64,000 nt of DNA from Paenibacillus sp. NEAU-GSW1 (GCF_009737085.1 NZ_WOVL01000022.1:1-64000), one strand, 5' to 3'. Shown: positions 32,469 through 42,000, counted from the stretch's first letter. Notes: a model not told the origin generated them from the letters alone. Numbers and translations are program-made.

Positions 32469-33806
32469 ATGACAACAATGAAAATCGCCGTAATCGGCTG
32501 CACGCATGCCGGCACCGCTGCCGTAACCCAAATGGCTAAATTATATCCCGAAGCGAAAATTACAGTCTACGAGCGCAATGACAATGTATCGTTCTTATCG
32601 TGCGGCATCGCTCTTCATGTAGGCGGCGTCGTGCAAGACGTCAATAAGCTGTTCTACGCTTCGCCGCAGCAGCTTGCGCACATGGGAGTCATTATGAATC
32701 TGCGCCATGATGTGCTGGAAGTCGATACAGAAAACCGGACGCTAAGAGCGAAGGATTTGACGACAGGCCGCACTTTCGTCGATACCTTCGACAAACTCAT
32801 CGTGACGACCGGCTCGTGGCCGATTATACCGAACCTTGCAGGCATGGATCTCGAAAATATTCTTCTGTGCAAAAACTACGCCCACGCGCAAACCATTATC
32901 GAGAAAGCAAAGCATGCCGACCGCATCACCGTTATCGGCGCCGGCTATATCGGCATCGAGCTTGTCGAAGCGTTCGAGCAGCTCGGAAAGCAAGTTACGC
33001 TAATTGACAATATGGAGCGCATCCTGTTCAAATATCTCGACCGCGCATTTACCGATGTGACAGAAGCAGAGCTTATGGCGCGGGATATCCGTCTGGAGCT
33101 TGGGCAAACCGTAACCGGCTTCCAGGGGGATGAAGGCCGCGTGACGAAGGTCGTTACGACAGCCGGCGAGTATGAGACCGATCTGGTCGTTCTGTGCATT
33201 GGCTTCCGTCCAAACACCGAGCTGCTCAAAGGACAGGTCGACATGCTGCCAAACGGCGCTATCATCGTCGATGAATATATGCGCACGAGCAACCCGGACG
33301 TATTCGCAGCCGGCGACAGCTGCGCCGTCTTCTACAACCCGACACACACGCACGCCTATATTCCGCTCGCGACGAACGCCGTCCGCATGGGTACGCTGGT
33401 CGCACGCAATTTGCTGCAGCCGACCGTTCGTTATTTGGGCACGCAGGGAACTTCGGGCATTAAAATATTCGACGAGAATATCGCATCGACCGGCCTGACG
33501 GAGCAAGCGGCGCTTGATGCCGGGCTAAACGTTAAACAGGTAACGCTTGAAGAGAATTATCGTCCGGAATTTATGCCGACCTATGAAAAAGTGCTGCTCA
33601 AGGTCGTATATGAAGCCGAGACCCGCCGCATCGTCGGCGCGCAAGTGATGTCGAAGGCCGATTTGACGCAAGCTATCAATACGATGTCGGTCTGCATCCA
33701 GAACGGAATGACGATGGAAGAGCTGAGCTTCGTCGACTTCTTCTTCCAGCCGCACTATAACAAGCCATGGAATTTGCTCAACCAGGCAGGGCTTCAAGCG
33801 ATGTAA
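32469..33806 (+). CDS. nox: FAD-dependent NADH oxidase, water-forming type
   Basis: A 445-residue two-dinucleotide-fold flavoprotein of the NADH oxidase/CoA-disulfide reductase family. The first FAD motif reads IAVIGCTHAGTAA, the redox-active cysteine is Cys45 in SFLSCGIAL, the NAD motif is GAGYIGIELVE (about residue 157), and the second FAD motif is DVFAAGDSCAV. The single-cysteine layout matches H2O-forming Nox enzymes that reoxidise NADH with O2. AAGGAGG lies eight bases before ATG 32469. Four Rex-like operators upstream imply derepression when the NADH/NAD ratio rises. Confidence 0.88.
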   Translation: MTTMKIAVIGCTHAGTAAVTQMAKLYPEAKITVYERNDNVSFLSCGIALHVGGVVQDVNKLFYASPQQLAHMGVIMNLRHDVLEVDTENRTLRAKDLTTGRTFVDTFDKLIVTTGSWPIIPNLAGMDLENILLCKNYAHAQTIIEKAKHADRITVIGAGYIGIELVEAFEQLGKQVTLIDNMERILFKYLDRAFTDVTEAELMARDIRLELGQTVTGFQGDEGRVTKVVTTAGEYETDLVVLCIGFRPNTELLKGQVDMLPNGAIIVDEYMRTSNPDVFAAGDSCAVFYNPTHTHAYIPLATNAVRMGTLVARNLLQPTVRYLGTQGTSGIKIFDENIASTGLTEQAALDAGLNVKQVTLEENYRPEFMPTYEKVLLKVVYEAETRRIVGAQVMSKADLTQAINTMSVCIQNGMTMEELSFVDFFFQPHYNKPWNLLNQAGLQAM

Positions 33807-34796
33807 TTAACGAGCTATCCGGGAGCTTTCGCCGGCGCATCGCGTTGCGCATAAGAGCTGCCGCCGAAATGACGAGAATCGTCAATATATAGACGATTCC
33901 TACCCTTAACGGATGAACGACAGTGACGAGCTCTTCCCATTCCCTCATCGTTGCCGGCAACGTCAGCGCCATCAGCTGGCCGAGCAAGCAAAGCGGATTA
34001 ACGAGAATACGCTGATCCTTCAGCCGGAATAGATCCGTTACTATCGTCAAAATCGCAAACATCGTAATTGTGCCTTCATTAGCGAGCCTGCGATCATCGA
34101 CATGCCGATGATCGCTTCCATTCGCTCGAAAATATCGCCAATCTCGATGATTTGAGCCAGCACGAAAAACGGATATTTTTTAATTGACGAAAGCGGGCCC
34201 AGCGTCATTATTGTCGCGACAGTTAACATGGCCAAAATGATCCCTCTTAACAGCATGGTGCCGAGAAGCATCCGGCTCAGTTTCTTCGGTGATCCTTTGC
34301 GCACATAGGGCAAAAACGGCAATAAACAGAACGACTTCCCCGTAAGGAAAGCCTGAGGTCAAATAGCTGCCAAGAATTAAAGGCTTCAACCCTTCGGGAA
34401 ACATCGGCTGAAGAAATTCCGGATGATAATTCGGATAAGCAGCAAGATGACGATAGCCCAGAAAAATAAAATGATCACGATCAGGATGTTAAACATCCGA
34501 GCGATTGTTTCGATGCCGGATCTAAGCAGAAGCTCAGTTACTATAAAGATCAAACCGGTAAAAATATAAATTGGCGTCTCCGGCAGCATTATACTGGTCA
34601 TAAAGCCTGCGACATCGATCAAGATGCCGGATGCCATATGAAAGGCCATCGTCAGCATGAAGCCAGCAACCGCATAGGTAAGCCAATTGCCGACCGTCCA
34701 CCGGCAAATTTCAATGAACGACTGGCCGGGGTACAGCCGGATTAAGTCCAGCATCAACAGCAGCAGCGCAAGACCGCCATGCCGCATTCATCGCCT
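33778..34796 (-). pseudogene. GerAB-type spore germination permease, frameshifted and 5'-truncated
   Basis: Four overlapping frames on the reverse strand together spell one GerAB/endospore germination permease. Fragment 1 is GLALLLLMLDLIRLYPGQSF onward (34386-34787), fragment 2 FPEGLKPLILGSYLTSGFPY, fragment 3 FLPYVRKGSPKKLSRMLLG, and fragment 4 FAILTIVTDLFRLKD (to 33778). Single-base frameshifts are needed near 34400, 34320 and 34075. The first one to two transmembrane helices (about 45 residues) are missing, and homology stops where the repeat island begins at 34797. No GerAA or GerAC partner is nearby. The 3' end overlaps nox convergently. Confidence 0.82.
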
Positions 34797-35122
34797 GTAC
34801 CTTAGAGAAGCATAGTTACCTTGCTCGTGTGCTCCAACCACCCTTCTAACGTACATTTGTACCTTAGAGCTCCTCAGTTGCAGCTTCCTAACCCATCCAA
34901 GGTACATTTGTACCTTAGAGAAGCATAGTTACCTTGCCCGTGTGCTCCAACCACCCTTCTAACTTAGAGCTTCTCAGTCGCAGCTTCCTAACCCATCCAA
35001 GGTACATTTGTACCTTAGAGAAGCATAGTTACCTTGCCCGTGTGCTCCATCCGCCCTTCTAACGTACATTTGTACCTTAGAGCTCCTCCGGCGCAACTTC
35101 CTAACCCATCCAAGGTACATTT
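34797..35122. repeat. tandem repeat of about 113 bp, 3 copies (113/100/113)
   Basis: Copies begin at 34797, 34910 and 35010. The middle copy lacks 13 bp, exactly one GTACATTTGTACC element. Each full unit holds two copies of the palindromic word GGTACA-TT-TGTACC or its truncated form. Units differ by scattered substitutions, so they are older than the adjacent 151-bp repeats. Short reverse-strand frames here are not convincing genes. Confidence 0.85.
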
Positions 35123-35137
35123 GTACCTTGGAACAAA

Positions 35138-35740
35138 GACCTGGCAGTTGGCTGCTGAACGGAGCAAGCGAATGATTCTGGAGAAGCGCCAGCGTTCGCC
35201 TTTGTATACGGATTCCATCCCATTTCAAATTGATTCGAGGAATCCGTATACAACAGCGATCGTAAGAACATTCGCTTGCGTAGTTTGTGACCTGGCAGTT
35301 GGCTGCTAAACGGAGCAAGCGATTGATTCTGGAGAAGCGCCAGCGTTCGCCTTTGTATACGGATTCCATCCCATTTCAAATTGATTCGAGGAATCCGTAT
35401 ACAACAGCGATCGTAAGAACATTCGCTTGCGTAGTTTGTGACCTGGCAGTTGGCTGCTAAACGGAGCAAGCGATTGATTCTGGAGAAGCGCCAGCGTTCG
35501 CCTTTGTATACGGATTCCATCCCATTTCAAATTGATTCGAGGAATCCGTATACAACAGCGATCGTAAGAACATTCGCTTGCGTAGTTTGTGACCTGGCAG
35601 TTGGCTGCTAAACGGAGCAAGCGATTGATTCTGGAGAAGCGCCAGCGTTCGCCTTTGTATACGGATTCCATCCCATTTCAAATTGATTCGAGGAATCCGT
35701 ATACAACAGCGATCGTAAGAACATTCGCTTGAGCAGTTTG
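35138..35740. repeat. 151-bp tandem repeat, 4 near-identical copies with nested inverted repeats
   Basis: Copies begin at 35138, 35289, 35440 and 35591. Each has an inner 15-bp perfect inverted repeat (35202-35216 against 35239-35253 in copy 1, 22-base loop). An outer inverted repeat lies around it, GCAAGCGAATG (35164-35174) against CATTCGCTTGC (35269-35279) in copy 1. Copies are almost identical, and copies 2-4 carry one shared change in the left outer arm. 151 is not a multiple of three, yet all three reverse frames of the unit are open, so long false ORFs appear. Confidence 0.92.
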
Positions 35741-35761
35741 ACCGCCACAACAACATACATT

Positions 35762-35804
35762 AAAAAAAGGAGTCCCGCGCCATCAATGACGCGGGACTCC
35801 TTTT
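35762..35804. terminator. strong bidirectional terminator
   Basis: AAAAGGAGTCCCGCG pairs with CGCGGGACTCCTTTT. It ends the reverse-strand sugar ABC transporter operon and insulates it from the repeat island. Confidence 0.88.
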
Positions 35805-35809
35805 GAACC

Positions 35810-37408
35810 TTACTTAATGCCTTGCGCCGTTACATACGCTTGCCATTGCTTCGTATACTCGGCTTGGATTTTTTCAAGGCCAGCTTGTTTCGCCTTCTCG
35901 AGGAACGTTTGCAAACCTTCATCAACGTTTTTCACGAGACCTGCTTGCAGCGGGAACAGATATTGTTTCTCCACTTGCTCAAGCGCCGCTCTCTCCGCTT
36001 GGTATGCGGTGTAATCCTCAGCGAAGCCTGTAAATTTGTCAGGCACTTGGATTTTATCAAGCTCGTCGAAAATCGCTTTTACGCCGTCATAGTTTTTGTC
36101 GAACAGCATGTACTCCGGATTACGCCACGCCCAGCCGTTCATGCCTTCGCGAGGGAAACCGTTCGTGTTGGAATCGCCGATCATTGTGTAGTAGCCGTCT
36201 TTCACTTCATAGTTTTTGCCTTCGATGCCGTATTGCGTCAACAGGTTGTAGCGTTTGTCCGTAACCATTTTCTCGTAAAACGCCAGAGCGCGTTCCGGGT
36301 TTTTGCTGCTTACCGGAATCGCATATCCGTTGTGGATCGGATGTACAGGAGTAGCAATGCCGTTTACTTTCGGATACGGCGTGTACCCCAGCTTCCAGTC
36401 CGGATGCGTGGATTGCAGCTTAATAACCATGTCGTTGTAACGATTCGGGTTGTCGCCAAGAATGGCAGCCGCTTTGCCGCTCGTAATTTGATCTTGCAGC
36501 GTATCTTTAACGTTCAGCACGTTTTTAGCCATGTAGCCGTTGTCCTGCCAACGCTTCAGCGTGTTCAAATCTTCTTTTTGCTCGTCCGAACCCCAGTACG
36601 AATAGATTTCGTTAGGCGTATCGTATTTGATGCCGATGCCGTAAGGAAGCGCGCCTACTGGAGCGTGCGCTACGCCTCTGAAACGGTCCATCAGGTTCGT
36701 TTTCACATCGGAGTTCATCGACAGAGGCGTCAACGTCGACTCGTTTTTCTTGATGCCGTCCAAGTATTGCTCGAACGTTGCAATGTCTACCGGAACAGGC
36801 AGGTTGTATTTCTCGCGAAGGTCTTCGCGCCATACGAAACCGTCCGTTACGTATTCTTTATAAGTAGCTGGCACTGTGAAAATTTTTCCGTCGATTTTTA
36901 CAGCTTCCCACATATCCTTCGGAACGAATTCGTTCAGCTTCGGAGCGGCAACCGGAAGCAGCTCGTCGAGCGGCTGAAACGCGCCTTTTTTCGCATAGGA
37001 TTGGTACTGTGTCCAGTCAGCCGTGAAGATCAAGTCGACTTGCTGGCCCGAACCGAGCAGCAGCTTATATTTTTGATCCCAGTCGGTCCAAGACGTGTAA
37101 TTGAATTTAACAGTCGCATTCAAATCTTCAAGCGCCATTTTGTTGATTTCTTCTTGAATGATTGCGAGATCTTTAGGCGCGTCGCCCAGCATGTAAAATT
37201 GAAGCTCCACTTTTTTCGAAGTATCAAGCGCCGTTTTCTCGCCGCCTTCATCCGGTTTTGCGCTGCTTTCAGTTGTTGCCGCAGGCTCATTCGTCTTGCC
37301 CGCATTGCCGTTATTGCCGTTGTTGCCCGAACTGCAGGCCGCGAGAACCGAGATGAACATAATGACGGTAAGAAGTAGAGTGACCGTTTTTGCTGCTTTC
37401 TTTGTCAT
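35810..37408 (-). CDS. sugar ABC transporter solute-binding lipoprotein (LplA-like)
   Basis: A 532-residue extracellular binding lipoprotein. The signal peptide ends in the lipobox LAAC (Cys25), followed by an Asn/Gly linker and a two-lobed type-1 binding fold (VELQFYMLGDAPKDLAII, then SWTDWDQKYKLLLGSGQQVDLIFTADW). The long C-terminal part resembles the DUF3502-containing LplA group of Paenibacillus. It feeds the two permeases encoded upstream. The ligand is probably a galactose-containing oligosaccharide, judged from the neighbouring GH42 and GH43 genes. No ATPase gene is in the operon; these systems use a shared MsmX-type ATPase. Confidence 0.88.
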   Translation of the reverse strand: MTKKAAKTVTLLLTVIMFISVLAACSSGNNGNNGNAGKTNEPAATTESSAKPDEGGEKTALDTSKKVELQFYMLGDAPKDLAIIQEEINKMALEDLNATVKFNYTSWTDWDQKYKLLLGSGQQVDLIFTADWTQYQSYAKKGAFQPLDELLPVAAPKLNEFVPKDMWEAVKIDGKIFTVPATYKEYVTDGFVWREDLREKYNLPVPVDIATFEQYLDGIKKNESTLTPLSMNSDVKTNLMDRFRGVAHAPVGALPYGIGIKYDTPNEIYSYWGSDEQKEDLNTLKRWQDNGYMAKNVLNVKDTLQDQITSGKAAAILGDNPNRYNDMVIKLQSTHPDWKLGYTPYPKVNGIATPVHPIHNGYAIPVSSKNPERALAFYEKMVTDKRYNLLTQYGIEGKNYEVKDGYYTMIGDSNTNGFPREGMNGWAWRNPEYMLFDKNYDGVKAIFDELDKIQVPDKFTGFAEDYTAYQAERAALEQVEKQYLFPLQAGLVKNVDEGLQTFLEKAKQAGLEKIQAEYTKQWQAYVTAQGIK

Positions 37409-37547
37409 GTGAACCCTCCTAAAAAGTTTTGTTTAGCGTGGCTTTCCGACTGCGCTTCGTAACAAAACTACCATCGGAAATATACGCCTTTTGTTTGATT
37501 CTATCTATGTTAGCTAAACGCGGAATCGATAAATCCCTTGTTCAGTT

Positions 37548-38441
37548 CTAACCTTTCACCGCTCCGATCGTCAACCCTTTGACAAAATAACGCTGAACGA
37601 ACGGGTACAGGAACAGTATCGGTCCTGTTACGATAATCGACATCGCCATCTTCGTGGACTCGGTCGGCAGATCGCTGCCAAGCGATACGCCGGTGCCTGC
37701 GCCCATCTGAGCGACGAAGCTCATCGCGTTAATGACGTTGTACAAGTAGTATTGCAGCTGGTATTTCGTCGTATCGTTAATGAACAGCGACGACGAGAAC
37801 CAGTCGTTCCAGAAATGAAGCGCGAGGAACAGTCCGACGGTTGCGATGCCCGGCATCGACAGCTGAAGCACGATGCGCGAGTAGATCGTAAAGTCGTTGG
37901 CGCCGTCGATTTTGGCCGATTCGACGACCTCGTCCGGAACGGCGGAGCGGATAAAGTTTTTCATCAATATAATAAGGAACGGCGTCATGATGCCGGGAGC
38001 AATCAATACAGTCAGCGTATCGGTCAGCTTTAAATACTTCGTCATGAGAATGTACCATGGCACAAGTCCCCCGCCGAACAGCGTCGTGAAATAAATAATA
38101 AAGGAGAAAAAATTGCGGTATTTGAAATCTTTTCGCTGCAGCACGTAACCGGCCATCGTCATTAGGAACAGCCCGATAAACGTACCGACAACCGTCGTGT
38201 AGACCGTTACGCCGTAGGCGTTCAGCACCTGCTTCGGAAACCGGAATACGGTCTCATACCCTTCTAATGAAAAGACAGTCGGGATAAAATGATAGCCGTC
38301 CTTAATGATCGCTTCGTTTTGCGTAAAGGATGCGGAAATAATGAGCAGGAACGGGAACAGGCATGCAATTGTCGCAAAGAAAATGACGGTATACGCGATA
38401 AGCCGGAACCATTTCATATATTTATCTTCTTTGATTTTCAT
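37548..38441 (-). CDS. carbohydrate ABC transporter permease (LplC/YtcP-like)
   Basis: A 297-residue inner-membrane permease of the MalG class with six transmembrane helices. It has the ATPase-coupling EAA loop EVVESAKIDGANDFTIYSRI and the conserved ending GLTIGAVKG. AGGAGG lies directly before ATG 38441, 47 bp after the first permease gene. It forms the translocation pore with the LplB-like partner. Confidence 0.92.
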   Translation of the reverse strand: MKIKEDKYMKWFRLIAYTVIFFATIACLFPFLLIISASFTQNEAIIKDGYHFIPTVFSLEGYETVFRFPKQVLNAYGVTVYTTVVGTFIGLFLMTMAGYVLQRKDFKYRNFFSFIIYFTTLFGGGLVPWYILMTKYLKLTDTLTVLIAPGIMTPFLIILMKNFIRSAVPDEVVESAKIDGANDFTIYSRIVLQLSMPGIATVGLFLALHFWNDWFSSSLFINDTTKYQLQYYLYNVINAMSFVAQMGAGTGVSLGSDLPTESTKMAMSIIVTGPILFLYPFVQRYFVKGLTIGAVKG

Positions 38442-38488
38442 AGGTACCTCCTACGGTTACTTACTGTGGGTGGGCTGTGGCTCGTCGA

Positions 38489-39412
38489 TTAGAACAATGC
38501 GTACTCGTCGTTGATCTTCTTGATGATGTAGTTGACCGTCATAATCAGAATGAATCCGAAGAGCGACTGATAAAGGCCGGCTGCCGTCGACATCCCGATA
38601 TCGAACGTCACTTTCAACGAACGGTATACGTAAGTGTCGAGAATGTCGGTCGTATTGTACAGAACGCCATTGTTGCCGATCAATTGATAGAACAAATCGA
38701 ATTGGCCTTTCATAATGCTGCCGAGCGCGAACAGGAGCAGCATGACGAACGTCGTTTTCAGCATCGGAACAGTAATGTACCATACCCGTTGGAAAATGTT
38801 CGCGCCATCGATTTTGGCCGCTTCGTAATACTCATCGCTGATGCCCGTAATCGAAGCCAGGTAGATAACCATGCTGTAGCCGATATTTTTCCACAAGTAA
38901 AAAATGATAATAAGAAATACCCAAATCCAAGGCGTATTGTAGACGTCAACCGGTTCCGATCCGAGCTGTTCGAGCATCGTATTAAGGAAACCGCTGTCAT
39001 AATTGAACACGTTGTAGACAATAACGCTAAGAATAACGAAAGAAACAAAGTAAGGCAGAAACATGATCGATTGCGTAAGCTTTTTAAACCAAGCAACCTT
39101 CAGCTCGCTGAGCAGCACCGCCAAAGCGATCGCCAATACGTTTCCTAACAGAATAAACGCGATGTTGTAGCCGACCGTATTTAATGTCAGCTTCCACAAG
39201 ACGCCGGACTTCCATAAGAAACGAAAATTTTCGAATCCGACGAATTCACTGTTGAACAAGCTTTTAGCGAAATCGAACCGGGTAAACGCGTAGTAAACGC
39301 CGACCATCGGTAAATACGAATTAATTAGGAAAAACAATAAGGCCGGCAGCAGCATTAGAAACAGCAGCCGATTCGTGACCAGTTCCTTGAGCAATCCATT
39401 TTTTCTTATCAT
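38489..39412 (-). CDS. carbohydrate ABC transporter permease (LplB/YteP-like)
   Basis: A 307-residue MalF-class permease with six helices. The EAA loop reads EYYEAAKIDGANIFQRVWYI. The N-terminus RLLFLMLLPALLFFLINSYLPM and C-terminus VNYIIKKINDEYALF are typical of LplB/YteP proteins for oligosaccharide uptake. It is the first gene of the three-gene reverse operon. GGGGAG precedes ATG 39412 by 11 bases. The upstream region carries two AGTGAAC words, a candidate regulator target. Confidence 0.92.
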   Translation of the reverse strand: MIRKNGLLKELVTNRLLFLMLLPALLFFLINSYLPMVGVYYAFTRFDFAKSLFNSEFVGFENFRFLWKSGVLWKLTLNTVGYNIAFILLGNVLAIALAVLLSELKVAWFKKLTQSIMFLPYFVSFVILSVIVYNVFNYDSGFLNTMLEQLGSEPVDVYNTPWIWVFLIIIFYLWKNIGYSMVIYLASITGISDEYYEAAKIDGANIFQRVWYITVPMLKTTFVMLLLFALGSIMKGQFDLFYQLIGNNGVLYNTTDILDTYVYRSLKVTFDIGMSTAAGLYQSLFGFILIMTVNYIIKKINDEYALF

Positions 39413-39541
39413 GCAGATAATGTCTCCCCTCTCAGCTTTCAGCGCTTGCTAGTTGTGTGTTTGTATGTTGCTGTCTGATCTGTTTCTGTTCCCAATGTAC
39501 ACGCGGCCTCATTTCCCGAGAAAGAGCAACATTGCAAAAAC

Positions 39542-39572
39542 AGTGAACAATACGGCGAAAAAGCGAGTGAAC
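39542..39572. promoter_or_regulatory. two direct AGTGAAC repeats upstream of the ABC operon
   Basis: AGTGAAC at 39542-39548 and at 39566-39572, 24 bp apart. The same word recurs in the other two intergenic regions of the locus, so these are candidate AraC-regulator half-sites. Confidence 0.4.
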
Positions 39573-39643
39573 GAATTAAACTTCTATGCATTTTTAAGCT
39601 TTTTCGGCCAATTTGGACTTTAGAAGAGCGCAATCCGCACAGT

Positions 39644-39692
39644 AAAAAAACCTTGAAAGCTTCGCGTTAATCGCGAGCTGCCAAGGTTTTTT
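39644..39692. terminator. bidirectional terminator after the GH42 gene
   Basis: AAAAAACCTTG pairs with CAAGGTTTTTT, with an inner CGCG stem around TTAA. It lies 5 bp after the beta-galactosidase stop, so the ABC operon needs its own promoter. Confidence 0.82.
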
Positions 39693-39696
39693 ACAG

Positions 39697-41718
39697 TCAT
39701 TTCCGCTGTTTTTGCAAAATCATAACGCCATAGGGCTCAAGTTCAACCGTCGATGTTACGATTTCGTTTGCCAATAGGTCGAGGTAAACGTCCTCGCCGA
39801 GCTCAACCTCCGCTTTAAAGCCGTTGTGATTAAGCACGAAGTGATAAATGGCTCCGTCTTTCGAGCGCTGCGCGAGCTCCACGCCCTCCGCCGCGCTGAA
39901 CGGTGCTTTAATGTCACGCTTCTCGCATAGCGTACGAATCAAATCGTTCAGCAATCGCTGCTCCGGCGCAGTCGCCACGTAGTAGGCCTCTCCTTCGCCG
40001 TAACGATTCACCGTCAGAGCCGGCATTCCCGCGTAAAAATCGGAGCCGTATGCGCCAAGCGCCTGCGCGCCTTCCAGATGAATCAAGTCGCATAGCAGCC
40101 CGCATTCGTAGCTCCCTCGTACGTGGCCGAAGCCATCCCCAATCTCTACGCTGTTGCGCATATCCGGCGTCAGGCTGTCGATCTCTTCAACCCATACGCC
40201 AAGAAGCTCTCTTAGCTTGCCCGGATAGCCGCCAAGCGTGACGATATCGTTCTCGTTGACGATGCCGCTGAAGAACGTCGTCACGAATGTACCGCCGTTC
40301 TTCACGAACGCTTCGATCCGTTCCGCTACGCCTGGCTTCAACATGTACAGCACCGGCGCAATGACGATGCGGTATTTCGAGAAATCGCTGAGCGGGCTTA
40401 TGACGTCTACGGGCACCTTATAATCGTAGAACGCTTTATAATACTGCTGCGCCTGCTCCAAATAGTTCAGATCGACGCTAGGCCCGCTAGTCATCTCCAC
40501 TGCGTTCCAAGTGTCGATATCGAACAGCAGCGCCACGTCGGCGTCGATTACCGAATCCAGCAGCCGGTCGCCAAGCGCTCCCAGCTCCCTGCCCAATTGC
40601 GCGCATTCCCGGAAAACACGGGTATTCTCGTGTCCGACATGCTCGATGACGGCGCCGTGGTATTTCTCGCATGCGCCAAACGAGCGGCGCAGCTGGAAGA
40701 ACATAACGGTGTCGGCTCCGTGCGCGACCGCCTGATAGCTCCACAGCCGCATAACGCCCGGCCGTTTCAGGCTGTTGTAAGGCTGCCAGTTTTGCTGGCT
40801 CGGCGTTTGCTCCATCAGCATGAACGGCTTGCCGTCCTTTAAGCCGCGCATATTATCGTGACGCATGGCGACATTGCCCATCGGCTCGTTCATTTGCGGA
40901 TAGCTGTCCCACGAGACGACGTCCATCGCATCGCCCCATTTTTTCAAATCCAGCCCGTTGAACAGTCCCCAAATATTTGTCGTGATCGGAATACCCGGCG
41001 TAATCGCTTTCAGCTCGTCATACTCGCCTTGATAGCAGGCAAGGATTGAATCGGACATAAACCGTTTATAATCAAGCGCCATCGGCTGAAAATTGCGGTT
41101 GTCGCCGTTCAGATTGGATGGCGGCACAACTTCTTCCCACTCGTATACGGTGTGCCCCCAGAAGCTCATGTTCCATTCGGCGTTCAACTGCTTAATCGTG
41201 CCGTATTTGCCTTGCAGCCAGACGCGGAACGCCGCAGCGCAGTTGCCGCAATAGCAATGGGTTCCATATTCGTTGTTAATATGCCAGATCAGCAAAGCGG
41301 GATGCTCCTTGTAACGCTCGGCAAGCTTGCGTGCCAACTGGCGGGACAGTCGGCGGTACGATTTGCTGTTCGGGCAGAAGTTCGTGCGCGAGCCGTGGGT
41401 TCGTTTGCGCCCATCGACGTCAACGGGAAGCATATCCTCATATTGGCGAGACATCCAAGCCGGCTGAGCTGCAGTCGAGGTAGCCAGGCAAGCGTATATG
41501 CCGTTATCCGCAATCAAGTCCAGCAGCTTGTCCAGCCACTCCAGGCTGTACACATCTTCTGAGGGCTGCAGCTTTGCCCAACTGAACACCGGAAGCGTCA
41601 CGACGTTAATGCCCGCTTCCTTGAATAGTCTCATGTCCTCCTGCCATATTTGCTCCGGCCACTGGTCAGGATTGTAGTCGCCGCCGTACCAGATCGAAGG
41701 CAATTTCGAATTTATCAT
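39697..41718 (-). CDS. beta-galactosidase, GH42
   Basis: A 673-residue intracellular GH42 enzyme. The N-terminal TIM barrel starts WYGGDYNPDQWPE. The acid/base is Glu150 in HINNEYG and the nucleophile is Glu303 in MLMEQTPS. The zinc-cluster cysteines are Cys115, Cys155, Cys157 and Cys160 in THCYCGNC. The trimerisation and C-terminal domains follow to QKQRK. GH42 enzymes hydrolyse short beta-galactosides, often galactan fragments rather than lactose. No signal peptide, consistent with cleavage after uptake by the neighbouring transporter. Confidence 0.93.
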   Translation of the reverse strand: MINSKLPSIWYGGDYNPDQWPEQIWQEDMRLFKEAGINVVTLPVFSWAKLQPSEDVYSLEWLDKLLDLIADNGIYACLATSTAAQPAWMSRQYEDMLPVDVDGRKRTHGSRTNFCPNSKSYRRLSRQLARKLAERYKEHPALLIWHINNEYGTHCYCGNCAAAFRVWLQGKYGTIKQLNAEWNMSFWGHTVYEWEEVVPPSNLNGDNRNFQPMALDYKRFMSDSILACYQGEYDELKAITPGIPITTNIWGLFNGLDLKKWGDAMDVVSWDSYPQMNEPMGNVAMRHDNMRGLKDGKPFMLMEQTPSQQNWQPYNSLKRPGVMRLWSYQAVAHGADTVMFFQLRRSFGACEKYHGAVIEHVGHENTRVFRECAQLGRELGALGDRLLDSVIDADVALLFDIDTWNAVEMTSGPSVDLNYLEQAQQYYKAFYDYKVPVDVISPLSDFSKYRIVIAPVLYMLKPGVAERIEAFVKNGGTFVTTFFSGIVNENDIVTLGGYPGKLRELLGVWVEEIDSLTPDMRNSVEIGDGFGHVRGSYECGLLCDLIHLEGAQALGAYGSDFYAGMPALTVNRYGEGEAYYVATAPEQRLLNDLIRTLCEKRDIKAPFSAAEGVELAQRSKDGAIYHFVLNHNGFKAEVELGEDVYLDLLANEIVTSTVELEPYGVMILQKQRK

Positions 41719-41815
41719 TGCTTCACTGTCCCTTCTGCCAATATCATTAGAATCGGAGACAGTCTATCGGATACAGACCGCTTTTGTCACTCTTTTCAGC
41801 CCGTTTCGCCAATAA

Positions 41816-41863
41816 GTTCACATAGGTTTAATTTGTTCATTCCGTAATGTCAGCACCGTTCAC
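41816..41863. promoter_or_regulatory. GTGAAC words upstream of the GH42 gene
   Basis: GTTCAC (reverse-strand GTGAAC) occurs at 41816-41821 and 41858-41863, 42 bp apart, with a related TGAACAA word between them. Another forward AGTGAAC lies at 41938-41944 before the regulator gene. Candidate operators shared across the locus. Confidence 0.35.
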
Positions 41864-41881
41864 CTGTCATCATTTGGTGCA

Positions 41882-41911
41882 TTGTACGGCCGGAGAAGTG
41901 AAGTCTATAAT
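41882..41911 (+). promoter_or_regulatory. sigma-A promoter of the AraC regulator gene
   Basis: TTGTAC (41882-41887) and TATAAT (41906-41911) with an 18-bp spacer, about 90 bp before the start codon. Confidence 0.55.
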
Positions 41912-42000
41912 AAAACCTGACGAAATTGCGATACCGAAGTGAACAATCCGGTCTTTATGGCCGAGGTAAGCAGATCATAGGTAGAAGGGGGAATCATCAC

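Noticed and set aside
35138-35740. CRISPR array
   Set aside because: The units are contiguous 151-bp repeats without unique spacers, and there are no cas genes.
34974-35756. Several reverse-strand open frames of 67-139 codons in the repeat island
   Set aside because: They are the same 151-bp and 113-bp units read in successive frames; no ribosome-binding sites and no domain.
35822-37378. 518-codon forward open frame antisense to the sugar-binding lipoprotein
   Set aside because: Codon-composition shadow of a clear lipoprotein gene.
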